64,000 nucleotides of DNA, from positions 31,042,453 to 31,106,452 of the forward strand of contig RSEF01000006.1 in NCBI GenBank assembly GCA_003993805.1. The letters run 5' to 3'. The notes under the pieces are model-generated. The model did not search any database and was not told the DNA's origin. It worked only from the letters and a program-made list of their open reading frames with translations. The first letter of the stretch is position 1. Each line of letters starts with the position of its first letter. The stretch is from Himantopus leucocephalus (lineage: Eukaryota > Chordata > Aves > Charadriiformes > Recurvirostridae). Positions 25,566-36,972 of this stretch are shown here, in pieces. The position numbers were made by a program, and so were the translations under genes.

Positions 25566-28500
25566 ATGTGCGTCAGCACATTAACAGGACACTATATGCC
25601 ACTACTGTGCAGATTCATGGATCATCAAGGTATGTATCATACTCATATCTGATGTAGTTGCAAGCAGAGGCTTCCAATGCCAGGTCGTTCTGGAGCTCTG
25701 GCTCATTTCAGCACTAGCAAGCTGGTTTGTTATTCTCCTATAAAAACCTCACATAAGTGTGATACTTCTGTGTACTATAGTTTTAGTTGACCCCATCATA
25801 TCTGATGCAAATGTTGAGGAGTGAATGCTTATCCCATCTTGCCCAGCTGGGAAACAGTTTACTTAAAATATGTGGAGTGCTTCAAGATGGTACTGAAATT
25901 TGGCTACTGAGTAGATTGAACAGCATGCTAGCAGTAGTGCCTTGTTGTCTGTTTTATTAAATATAAATTAAATATACCGATTAGAAATTTTGTCTGTTAT
26001 AATAAGGATTTTGAAGGTTGCCTTGAGAAATGACACCATTGAAGTTCTCCAAACTGCTTACAGTGATTTTACATATACACTGAAGTTATTCCATAATAAA
26101 ATGTAGTGCTTATATATAAAATTTTAAAAAAAACTTATTTAATGGTTATCTTTGGTGGATGCTAAAAATGGTGAGATCACCTACTCTACCTTTTTTCAAA
26201 AACGTGCAAATACAGATACTGGTTTGCCATAGGGGCAAAAGCAACTATAATACTGTCATTAATACTGTGTTATGCCAAGTACAGACCTCATGAAATATGA
26301 CACACTAATATTTGTATAACTTCCTCTTTGAAGCTCTTTCATGGAGCCTCTTGCATCTAGTCCAAGGCTCTTTTTGGCTTGGAAACATAGAATATTGTAG
26401 AAGACTTTGTCACAAAGAAGGAAATGGTGTCATTGACATACCTTCTCTTTTTCTCCCATTCATTAAATGTCTGCATCGAAGATGGAAACTTAAACAAATA
26501 TTTTGATTTATTTGTAAAATCTGGTAGTGTTGCATATGTGTCCCTCTAAGCAATCACTCTTCTAAAATTGGAAGAAACAACTTTCTATCTTGCTCATATC
26601 TGCCTTTTTTCCTTAGCTTTCCTGTCTCACATCTTCCTTCCTTTTGCATTTTCAAAAAAAAAAGTTCTGTGTCCTGCTTGTGGTATATTCATGGTTTTTG
26701 TGGAGTAGATCGTATTGACTTTTACTAGCAGTTCACTGCCCTTAAGTCTATTACATTGATCTTGCACTTTGACGCTTTCACTTGTACTCTATAATATCCT
26801 AATCGTCTTCCTGGTCCTTACTGATTCTGATGCATTTTGCCTGTTTCTTGATAGAGAAGAACCACCAGGTCTGGATCTGCTTAGTATGTTTGTGAAACTG
26901 TATTCACTTTGTACATCTGCACATAAAAAGCTTTATCTTGCATCCTGTGAGAATGATACTCCCTTGCTGATTGTGTTGTTCAGAAAATTGACTATATTTG
27001 TAGTTTGTAATGGAAAGATTCTCAGGACAAGCTGTTAATTTTACAATTTTACATTCCATTTTTTTTGTTTTATTTTTTTAGAAGGCTTTGAGGGAGAGAT
27101 GAATTTAGTTTTAACTTGCTCTACCTTTACAAGGTGTCATTTTTCTGGAGGTAGTAGCATGGAAGAGTAAGCAAAGAATTGGTCTACTCCTCAGGGAGGA
27201 GCCATCCCATGAAAGCAAAATCTTTTTGTACCTTGTGAAAAATAAAATGGTAGATGACTCAAGAGGGCTGACCAGTTGCAACAAAAAACGAAGTTTCCTT
27301 TAATGAGGAAGACCAGAGAGAGCCTGAATTTTAGAGTAAAAAAAATTATCAATTTTTTTTTTGCTCTTCAGAAAGAGAGAGTAATCATTTTTAAGGACAG
27401 CAATACATAAAGTCCATATTATGCCCATAAAGCTGTTTTATTTTTGCAGGGATGTGTAATCACATTCAAAAAGTGTGATTGCATTGAAGCCCTGGAAGTA
27501 GTGGAACGCCTCCAGCTTGCCAGACTTCTTTAAGCAATGTGCTTGAGAAAGAGGAGGGTGAGCTGGGTTTGGACATGTACCTTGCCACTTATATTTGGGA
27601 TTGGCTCAAGTGCTGATAGACTTACAGGCTGAAAAATGTAAAAATATTTATGTGCACATGTAGGTTGTTGCTGGACAATATGTTGGCTTCTTTTTGATAT
27701 TTATAATCTGAAAGAATTGTGAAGGTTTTCCCTTCTCTGGCCTTTTTTTACCATTTTTTTTTTCTTCAACTCAGTTCTTTGTCTCCTCCCTCACCCTGTT
27801 CTTTGGGAAACAATGGGAAATGCTTGCACTAGTTATCAAAACAAATTGGTTTTGATTCTTTATATCCTCAAAATAACTCTTCCCATTTCCTGGCTCCACA
27901 CCAAACTCCACTTCAGATCCAAACAGCAGCCGTGAAAGGCAAGTTTCGGGAATTAACAAGAAATGGCTTCCTTCTCCCCTTCCATTGCTACAGTAAAGAC
28001 TGAAGTAATCACTGCACATAGGGTGGCTGTAATAATATGCTCCGCTCGTTATCTATAATATTGGCATATAATCCTTCAGTTTATAGAAACGTTAACTGCC
28101 CACACTACAAGTTTGCAAATAAAGTTACTTATTCCTAGATTACTAAAGGAAAATATTTTGAAAGCTTGAAATGCAGCAGTAATATAATATTAAACTTTAC
28201 TTGCAAAATGTTGATTGAGAGAAGATGTTTTCTTTTCAAAACTATACAAGGGCTTGGAAAAAAAATCAAAAAAAACCCACTTTTCTTATCAAATTTCAGC
28301 TCTTATGCTGAATCTTCACATTAGGCTTGTTAAAATAGCTCCTCTTCTACTGTAACAAACAGCAGACAAATGGGAGGGCAGAATAAATTGAGAACACTTA
28401 ATCAGTTAGGATCAAGAACCCCAGGCAATAGCCCATGAATGTAATGCTTTTTTAGTCAGAATGTGGTTTCTGATGTGTCTTTTCAAGTGGAGTGCATGTG

Positions 28501-29020
28501 ATTTTCTTGTTTGGAGAACTGCGATGGGAAGATGCACAGCTGAAGTATTCCTGCATCCAGTCAGTATTGCATTTCTGAAGCCTCATTGCTTTCAAAAATA
28601 CGTTCCTATAAGGGGGATGTGCTCCTCGTGGAACCGACCACCCACACCCTTGCCTCCAGGAGCAGTCTCGGGATTTCTTGTGTGTCAGTCTTGACACATG
28701 CAATACAATAAAGTCCCAGTTGATGTAAGTAACTTAAATACAGCCCAAACAGGTATGCGATTTAAAAGTATTTTATATCTGAGTGTGGCAGCATAAACTA
28801 AATGTTGTAGAACCCATGAAGGGTATGATAAAGAACATCTTGCTGAGGGTTATAGGATACTAGAGGATTCTTCAAAGAGAACGATAGTCCTACATTGTTA
28901 AACACTTTTACACAGTGCCTTAAAGACAAGAATCATTGTCTTTTTTTCAATGCTTGCACCACTTCCAGAAGGTTAACAGCCTCTTTCATGATGGGAGTCC
29001 TTGGGTGCTACGCTAATACC

Positions 29021-29046
29021 AATAATAATAATAATAATGATCATCA
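29021..29046. repeat. (AAT)n microsatellite
   Basis: Six tandem AAT units followed by gatcatcatag. Confidence 0.9.
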
Positions 29047-30673
29047 TAGCAATCTGCCTAAATTTGAGGAATTCAAAGAATAGTCCAGGGGAAATGTGTA
29101 AAGTAGTAGGAGTTATGAATAGAATCAAATTTGTGATGGAGGAGAAAAAGAAAATTAAGACTAAGGAGTACCCAATAGTAAGATTTGGGAGCAGCTTCAG
29201 ATAAATAGTAGCAAATCTATTAGATTAATAATTTACAGGTAGACTAGGCAAACTAGGCAAGATTATACTGTTAACCTGAAAAATCCAGGAGGAGGAGAGA
29301 GGTACGTTATTTAATAGCAATTCCTGAAATTCTAAGATAAACTACCATAATATTTTAATTCTGCAGTGGATATTCAGAAAATCACCGCAGTTCATAAGTC
29401 TGTCTGTCTACCACCATATCAAGATTGTTACTGAAAAAATCTAAGTAAATCAGACGTAAGTGGGAAGCTTTATACATACCATGATTTACGCATACTTTGG
29501 TGTGTAAACATAAATATCCTACGGCAATATAGAGCTTCAGTAACAGATGGGTTGTCATATTTCTGAATTTCATGGGATTTGGTAGCTTAAGTTATAACCT
29601 TAATATTGTGTTAATATGAATTACCTATTGGATTCACATCTACATTGAACTAATGAGATTTTCACGCAAGCAATGTTTAAATTGGATTTAAGGGAAATAA
29701 GTGCTGGGAATAAGGGAATACAACAGAGAACATTATTATAGAATAGTCACTAGTACTTTGAATTTTATTTTAAACATTAAATAACCGGCATACACCAAGC
29801 TTCATGATTTGAAAGTAATAGAACAAACATCTTGGTTTAGTTGGAAAATTGTAATTTGTATGTAATATCACTAAAGTGTATTTCAAAACCAATCTGAATG
29901 CTAAAGGATTTGATGCATGATGACATGCTATGTCATCGTGAAGTGTTAAAAGTGAATATTAGTTGAGGTATTGCAAATGAGCAGACGGTGGTTACTTGTG
30001 CTCTAAAATTCCCTTTAAAGCATCTCTCAGGCAGTTTTGTCAATATGCTTCAAGACTGAGTGAAGCTAAATGTGGGTTTGTACCAAAGGTTTTTTCTGCT
30101 TTACTGTTCGTATGCATTTTTGGGCTTAGATAGACATTCCGTGACTTTATGGCATTGCCTTTGTCTCTGATTCGTACCGTGGTGTAGATGCCTTCTTCTA
30201 GAACTTTTTCTTTAGTTTTTTTTGCTTCACAGTAGCCTTTCTTATAGACCAGAAAAATAGTGAGTACCTTCTATAATAAGCTCACTGATGGGCATCTTAT
30301 CCAATGAAGGCAACAAACAAATCCCTAAACAGCAGTGTTCTCAGCAGGAATGAAGCTGGTCCTGTGTGACATTGAAAACGCATTTTAACAATTGCATTAT
30401 TTCAGGTTTTAAAACAAACAAATAATAAAAGGAGGCTGGTTGTCTTCCCTCATGACTGCAGTAGGTTGATGCTCTATCATTGTCATCGTTCCAGTATCAA
30501 CAACTGTGTAACCTATAGTCTCCTTTAGATGTGCTTTATCGTACTCCAGGAGACTATTAGAAAGGAAAGCAACCAAAATTGTCATTTAAACCATACATTT
30601 GCTATCTAAGTGCAATTCATTTTTGCTACTATGCATGAATTAATCTTTTGTTGTTAGAGAGAGATGGGAGTTG

Positions 30674-30714
30674 TTAGGGTTGGACAAGACGACCTTCAGA
30701 GGACCTTTCCAACC
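30674..30714 (+). repeat. CR1 LINE 3' end, left of the LTR
   Basis: The sequence ttagggttggacaagacgac ... cagaggacctttccaacc matches the terminal region of CR1 (ggttggactagatgaccttcagaggtcccttccaacc). It stops where the LTR begins and appears to continue at 31062. Confidence 0.7.
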
Positions 30715-31061
30715 TGTTGTGGTTTGGGTGAAACTGGCCACTGGGCAGAACGATACTCTCCCCTACCTCATCTGTCCTGTCCGCTCCTCCCCGCAGGTGG
30801 GACCCCTCTACGCTTTTCCTCTTCTGACCCTCCAGTGGGGCAACTAATATAGTTATCTGCCCTTGGGTGTTATAGCAATGAGTATAAGCAGGAGCCTCTC
30901 TGCATACCATGCCTGGGCATCAGCTATAAACATTGGTCTTATCACTCTGAGAGTGAACAGTGTCTGCACAGTATGCTGTTAATTTCAGTAGTTAGAAAAG
31001 GCATAGCTAAGAAATAAAGTTACTGAACAAAATTGTTCCTGTTTTACCTCAAACCAGGACA
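30715..31061 (+). mobile_element. Solo LTR of an endogenous retrovirus-like element
   Basis: The roughly 347-base segment opens with tgttgtggtttgggtgaaac, resembling bird ERV LTRs that start TGTTGTGGTTT, and ends aaaccaggaca, giving TG...CA termini. Inside are a TATA-like tataag near 30883 and an AATAAA at 31013-31018, in the positions expected for LTR promoter and polyadenylation signals. No internal retroviral genes are present, so it is a solo LTR left by recombination between two LTRs. The flanking five bases are caacc and caccc, a possible target duplication with one mismatch. The subfamily is not determined. Confidence 0.55.
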
Positions 31062-31082
31062 CACCCATTCTGTGGTTCTGAG
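31062..31082 (+). repeat. CR1 LINE 3' tail, right of the LTR
   Basis: cacccattctgtggttctga matches the last bases of CR1 (ccattctgtgattctg), which normally follow directly after the ttccaacc seen left of the LTR. It is short but collinear. Confidence 0.6.
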
Positions 31083-31861
31083 TCTTGTATTAGGACTTAT
31101 TTTTAATTGTTACTGTGAAATTAGGTTGGTAGAGACAGCCTTATGGATAAGGAGATGAATTGGCTGAGGATTTGGGGCTGTTTATTAAATAAGATATTAT
31201 GTCTTAATTAAGAGTACTATGCAGAGGGAAAAAAGATTTGTATTCAAAATGCCTAACTTGGAAAGGGAGACGTCCGTTTTCTGGGGGGAAAAAAAAGAAC
31301 AAAATGCCCCACCAAATCCAACAAAAAACCCAAGTAAAAATTCCTTCAGTGTTTTCTCCTTTTCTTGCATACTGAGGTGCCAAAGGAATAATGTTATTCC
31401 TGGTTTTATGTCACTGTTTGACAAAATGGTTTCCTGTAGATTCTGTAAATTTTATACTAGCTATGTTGCATACAGCTTTGTAGTTAAATCTGTAAAAAAG
31501 CATGATTTAAACTTTTGACAAATCCTTCTTGTGTTTTGTGACTACTGCTCCATAGCTCCTATTTTTGTTTCATTTAATCCGGCTAAAACAAAGTAGAGCA
31601 TATTCTTGCACCTTCAGTCAATGATATGTAATTATTTTACACCTGTGTGTTGTGCCATGTTTTTATATTCTGTTTGATTATTTTGCTTGCTTTAACCTGC
31701 ATAGGATAAAACAATTTAGTGACAGCATACCCCTTAACTATCTAAGAAATAGAGATTTAGTTTAGTTATTTAAGCTCTTCCTGGGCTGTCTACAGGGAAG
31801 GGACATCTTCAAAGTACTATTTGACCTGCTCAAAGTTAGTTGTGTAGGACAGGTGGGGTGA

Positions 31862-31915
31862 TTTGTGCTCTACAGATACATTTTGTGCTCTACAGATGCA
31901 TTTCGTACTCTGCGC
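31862..31915 (+). repeat. 20-base tandem repeat, about 2.6 copies
   Basis: The unit tttgtgctctacagatacat is repeated at once with a single change (gatgcat), followed by a partial third copy ttcgtactctgc. Intronic, about 170 bases before the exon at 32079. Confidence 0.9.
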
Positions 31916-32078
31916 GACTGATAAGGGAATCTAGACAAAGAGCTTAAATTCAACATAGCTTTTAGGTGTCCGAGTTTCTGGGAGGGATCCACCTGCCCCT
32001 TTTTTCAGTTTTGACTTCTGGTTTATTGATGGTTGGATGTATGTTTGAGATCCTGTTTTATCTGTTTTATTTTTACAG

Positions 32079-32211
32079 TCAGTTAAAAACTACACCAAAT
32101 GTCACGTGAGGAATGAACAGATCTGCAATAAACTGACGAGCTGCAAGAGCTGCTCACTGCACCTGAACTGCCAGTGGGACCAGCGGCAGCAGGAGTGCCA
32201 GGCACTACCTG
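32079..32211 (+). CDS. ATRNL1: ATRNL1 exon: PSI repeat before the lectin domain
   Basis: The exon encodes 44 codons: SVKNYTKCHVRNEQICN, then KLTSCKSCSLHLNCQWD, then QRQQECQALP, plus one base. The CxxC-LNCQW-C spacing is again PSI-type, and NYT is a glycosylation sequon. It starts in phase 0 after a tatttttacag acceptor. Its GC content is higher than that of the surrounding intron. Donor gtaagg at 32212 leaves G to join CT of the next exon as alanine. Confidence 0.96.
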
Positions 32212-33538
32212 GTAAGGGCTGTGGGGCGGCGACGCTGCTTTTTATGGGTGATTTCAAAACTCAGTAAATCTCCTTCATTGTTGCCAAAGAATACTTGTTC
32301 AATGAATAGACCTGGATTTCTTTTACTCGTGCTGACTCTCCCTGCTTGGCTGTGCCGGTACAGGTGAACACAGATGTAATTACATCACTCATTGTTATAT
32401 CAATGCTACCTTTAATCTTGTTAGGTGAGATAATATTAGTGAAGGCATAATGGCACGTACTTCTGCATGAGCTAGTGATGAGTTCTTGCCTGTGGGGATC
32501 ACTGAGTGCAGAGCTGAATTGCCATACCGAGTCCTTTACTCTTACATATTCACTGGCACTGTTACTTTTGCTAGCTGGGTTTTTATCTTATAAATTATAC
32601 TTCAATTATACTTCAATTTTCCAGTGCAGATAGGGCCTAAGATCTAGTTTCTTGATTGTCTAATGTTGGTAATGCTATGAAAGCAGTGAATATTAAAATG
32701 CTAATATAAAATATTCTCAGAAGGTCACTGTTAACATTCTGAAATAATATTTATTCTATAATTCATATTCATAACTGCATATATACAGTTAGATATCAGA
32801 ACCTTTTCCATTTGATCTTTATGTTCAGATAAAGTTAATGAACACAGTTTTTTTTCACAGAGATTATTCATTGAATAACTTTAATCAGTTTATTCTGTGC
32901 AGTTTAAAACTGCATTTGTGTAATCTTTGTAAAGATTAACTATAATAGTTGCTCTGAATTACTTACTCAGCTTTTAAGTTATCTGAGTAGTGCTGAAATA
33001 TGTTGAAGAGGCAATATCCAAATTTCCTGTTATTCTGATTGCATTTATATTTAGGCAAATATAAATGCAAAGATACGATGACAAAGCAAAGACAGGATAA
33101 ATTTGCAATCTCCTAATTCTAGGACAGTTGTTTTCAGATTTTAAAATGTACATAACATTTAGGTAAAGGGATCAGTAAAGCACTATTAATCATGTACCTA
33201 ATCTAATCTGTAACGTTTACTTGTACATAATCTAATCTTTAATGTTTAGTTGTGCTCAAATCTGAATACAGAGAAGAAATAGTATCAAACAATATTGTTA
33301 CGTTGAAAGTTAGCATATACCTTATAAATATTTTCTAAGTTGTTAAAAGTTTCTTTTCATAAAAATACACTGTTCAATATGATACTACTTGGTGTTTTAG
33401 AATTTACGTGATGTGAAAAGGGAAATTGAGTGTGGGTTGTATTTTGAATTGCAGTCTCAGGAAGATAAAATTCAGAGTCCCTTAGGGTTTTTTAAAAGAC
33501 TTTCCAAATCAGCTTTAATTGTATGCTTTTTACACTAG
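32212..33538 (+). other. Intron
   Basis: 1.3 kb, the shortest complete intron here. Around 33197-33255 there is an imperfect direct repeat of about 31 bases (taatctaatctgtaacgttt and taatctaatctttaatgttt). Nothing else is recognised. Confidence 0.85.
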
Positions 33539-33720
33539 CTCATCTGTGTGGGGAAGGATGGAGTCATGTTGGAGATGCCTGCCTCCGCATCAATTCTAGT
33601 CGTGAAAGCTATGACAATGCCAAACTGTATTGCTACAATCTAAGTGGGAATCTTGCCTCATTAACAACCTCAAAAGAAGTGGAATTTGTTCTGGATGAAA
33701 TACAGAAGTATACACTTCAG
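33539..33720 (+). CDS. ATRNL1: ATRNL1 exon: first half of C-type lectin-like domain
   Basis: The exon encodes 60 codons: AHLCGEGWSHVGDACLRI, NSSRESYDNAKLYCYN, then LSGNLASLTTSKEVEFVLDE to KYTLQ. This is the start of a C-type lectin-like fold: a CGEGW opening, the C-LRI strand, the alpha-1 helix with YDNAKLYC, and the NLASL strand leading into helix 2 (EVEFVL). NSS and NLS are glycosylation sequons. The acceptor follows ctttttacactag, and the donor gtaact at 33721 falls between whole codons. The domain is completed by the exon at 43315. Confidence 0.96.
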
Positions 33721-34964
33721 GTAACTTGAGTAACTGTAATTGATGCTTATGTGAATTAAATTTGCTTTGAGAAGTCTATTTTAGGGATTTCTCCAAAGAG
33801 AGGAAAGCTTATGCCTTCAAAGAAATGTAGCATGTTGCTAAAGACTGATATAAGAGATGTGTAGGATATTAAGGAAATCTCATGTTTAGAGCTAATGATA
33901 CAGCAGTTCCCAAGTGTTTCTCCTTAGTGGATATAACTGCTGCAGGTTACTGTTTGCTTTCAAGACATGACTCAAGAGAATGGCTGGAACACTGGTCTGG
34001 GAAATCCCAGCCCTTTTCAATACACTGTGACAGCAGGAATCAAAACAAGAGAAAACTATTTTCATATAACAGAAAATAATCCTGACTTTCACATCAGTAT
34101 CTATAAAACTGCTCACAGGATTGCTTTTGGGTGGTGACTAGCTTGGCTAATCCACCCGGAAACTATAATGACTGCTGATGTGATGTGACTTTTCTTTCTG
34201 TTCTAAATTGCTCATTTTGTAAGGGAACTGACCGTGCTCACACTACACACAGTTTTACGTGGTGAAAAACGTCTACAGAAATGGAGCATTTTCTTTGAGT
34301 GTTCACATTGTAGCTATTTAGGGATTTCTTCAACTCCTACATGAAAGCATTACTTTTAATTGCTCTACAGTTATTCTTACTACATGTTAAATGCATTTCC
34401 TTCCTTTTGGTAGTAGCCGGAAAAGAGATGTGTGGACCTCACTATTAACAGTTAAATGGTAGATCTAAAAAAGAAAATGTGGTTGAACTCACCTGCCTGA
34501 AAAGAACACTGTCATTAATGTTGCAGATCAAAAATCTCTAGAAGTTAGTGGCAAGAACTGTCTTCAGGAAATTGTAACTTAGTATTTTTATCCTAATTGA
34601 AATAGATGGTATTACCACGTTTAGACCAAGTATTAAAAAATAAAAAAAAGATATGGAGAAGTTTCCTCTGATAACCTGTAGAAAATGTTTCCTATTTTAA
34701 AATATATTGTAATAGTAATGGCAGTTTGTGGCTGAGAGCAACATATCCATACCAGAATTGTTATATCTGGCTGCTGCCCCTGAACGGATTGAAATGAGAC
34801 GTTATTTGTTGTGACTGCAATGTCTAGTGACAGATAGGAGTGGAACTGGTTTGAATAAAACTCTTTAAAGTCTTTGGGATTCCTAGATAATTTTCATTGG
34901 AATGATCTCCCAGCTCCACAACAGGCTTCTCTATTTACTGTTACTTACCATTCTGTGGAATGTA

Positions 34965-35090
34965 CATATACGGGTGTATATATATACGTGCATGTATTTG
35001 TACATATGTATATGTATACACATACATGCAGATGTACACATGCATATGTATTTCTGTGCATGTCAGTCTATACATATTTATGTATAAAAT
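34965..35090. repeat. Degenerate (TA/TG/CA)n tract
   Basis: Alternating purine-pyrimidine DNA of about 120 bases (tacatatacgggtgtatata, then mixtures of tgtata, cacatac and atgcatatg). It is internally open in several frames only because of its repetitive composition. Confidence 0.85.
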
Positions 35091-36953
35091 GGACCTATTT
35101 ATTTTCTGTTACAAATAGATTTTTGTTAGCTGGAGGTCCATGGGTAAAGAAAATACTTTGTTGGAGGGAGGATGTATACAAAATAACTTGTTTTGTGTTA
35201 CAACTTCTGTAATCAATAGTTCGTGTCCCTTATGTAAAAATTTGTGGTGCATCATAGGGGATTTTCCCCCATTTTTCATACTAAATGCTTAGATCAATGG
35301 GAGACAGAATATATCTGCTTTCCCTGTCTGGGCCTTAGCCGCCTCAGAATTGTCTTGCTGTAATGTGCTTTGTTGAAGGACACTGAGGGGCCCTTCCTAA
35401 ACTGGTAGCTTACAGGTAGTTTAGAATACAGAAGCTTTTTCATTAAGTGCCTGCTTGTACTGGGGAGTCTAGTGTCAGAGCTCAATTACATCAGCTGTTC
35501 GGGGAATTGTTTTGATAATTCAAAGTTCTGGTTTACTTTGACTTTTCAAGCTCAGCACTTTCAGATGTTCAGATTACAACATCTCTTCACACTGCAGTTT
35601 CCTGGAGGTGCAGTCAGTGGCAGAATACGAACTGAAGCTCAGACAGTGCAGAAGACAGCAGTCATAGACAGCCACAATATCAGTGAAAAAGTGTGAACCT
35701 CTGGCAGCCGCGCACCATGCGAAGGGCACATGTTTCCATGCCCCTTCATTTGACACAGGCTGCGAGTAGCTGGGGACAGGGAGGTACTAAAGATGTATAT
35801 TTCTCTTCTCTGGAAAACCCTAGCTCCCTGTATAACTGGTATATGAGATCGAAAGGTCACAGAGAAGCTGTACTGGTGGAAATTCTAGCTGTACTAGAAT
35901 GTGGAAATTCCCTGCATGGCAGCACCAGAATGCGCCAGGAGCTAATTAGCTTTCTGTGATAACGGTGAGGGAAAGAGAGGGCTGAAAACTCTTACATGCC
36001 TCTGGCAAATACAGGAAGCTGTGGAAGCGGCTCTCAGAATCTTCTTTAGGAATATGATCTTTATTAATTTGTCAACTGTGGGAAAAGAGAAGGGAAGTTG
36101 AAGATTAATTACCTGTCCATGGGTGGTCAGATTCAGTTTTTAGTAGTTAAATATTCAAATACTTACTGCTGTGTTTAAACTGTTGGAAAGCCTACCCACA
36201 TCATTGATACGTGTGTGTGAAATACAGGTATGCTCAAAAAGATGTCGAACCCACAGTGTACACTCAGATGTGTTGTCGTAGCAAAATAAGATTCTGTTAC
36301 GAGCAAAACAGTCCATATTAGCAAAGGACATTTTTAAAAGTGTGTATTTTGGTTTGTAGAACATGCAGCGTTTCTTTGTCTGTATAAAATCCTGAATTAA
36401 GTAGCTTAGGGTTTTATAGTTACAGGAAAATGAAAGATAATTATGAATAATAATTAAAGCTTATATTAAGCTAGTATGAGATTTGCAAAGTTGTTATGTT
36501 GCAGATTAATTGAGATACATACAAAGAAAATGGCAATTAAGGATTGCCTTTATGTTATACTAAATCTAAATGCAAGAGTTTAGGGACATATACTGTGAAT
36601 CAAAATATTCTATATTATCCTTTTTAGTGTTCCATTTCAAGAAGGAGATGCAAACATAGGTTATGTAGTTAACTTTTTGGGGTGTTTTTCCCAATAAATG
36701 TAGGACCTGGACAGAGCAATTTTTTTTTTTTTTTTGCTAGAAACATGTGTATTCTATTATTGGCTAATAAAGGAGAGGAAGAAGTAATTCTTCTATGCCA
36801 GCTCTCCCCTGATATTGCACTTACTGCAGCCTTGAAACACATTCTGCCTGTCTACTCTTTGATATGAGATAATGCTGAAAATGTAATTGAAGCCAAAATA
36901 ACTAAATCACAAATGGCAATGATTTCTCTAGTTATTTCTTTTGCTGCCTTCCC

Positions 36954-36972
36954 CGCNCCCCCCCCCCCCCCC
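36954..36972. repeat. Poly-C run with an N
   Basis: A cytosine homopolymer interrupted by one N at 36957; its length is uncertain in the assembly. Confidence 0.85.

Larger units (their letters stand above)
23541..32078 (+). other. Intron
   Basis: 8.5 kb. It holds a decayed Harbinger-like transposon (24200-25565 region), an (AAT)n microsatellite at 29021, a CR1 tail split by a solo LTR (30674-31082), a 20-base tandem repeat at 31862 and a short pseudo-exon at 27450-27533 described in the findings. In the remainder I see AT-rich unique sequence with no recognised element. Confidence 0.8.

Noticed and set aside
29916..29940. Hairpin considered as a microRNA precursor
   Set aside because: The stem is only about 11 pairs, far too short.
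34874..35212. 112-codon open frame
   Set aside because: Its length is due to a TA/TG/CA microsatellite read as alternating residues.
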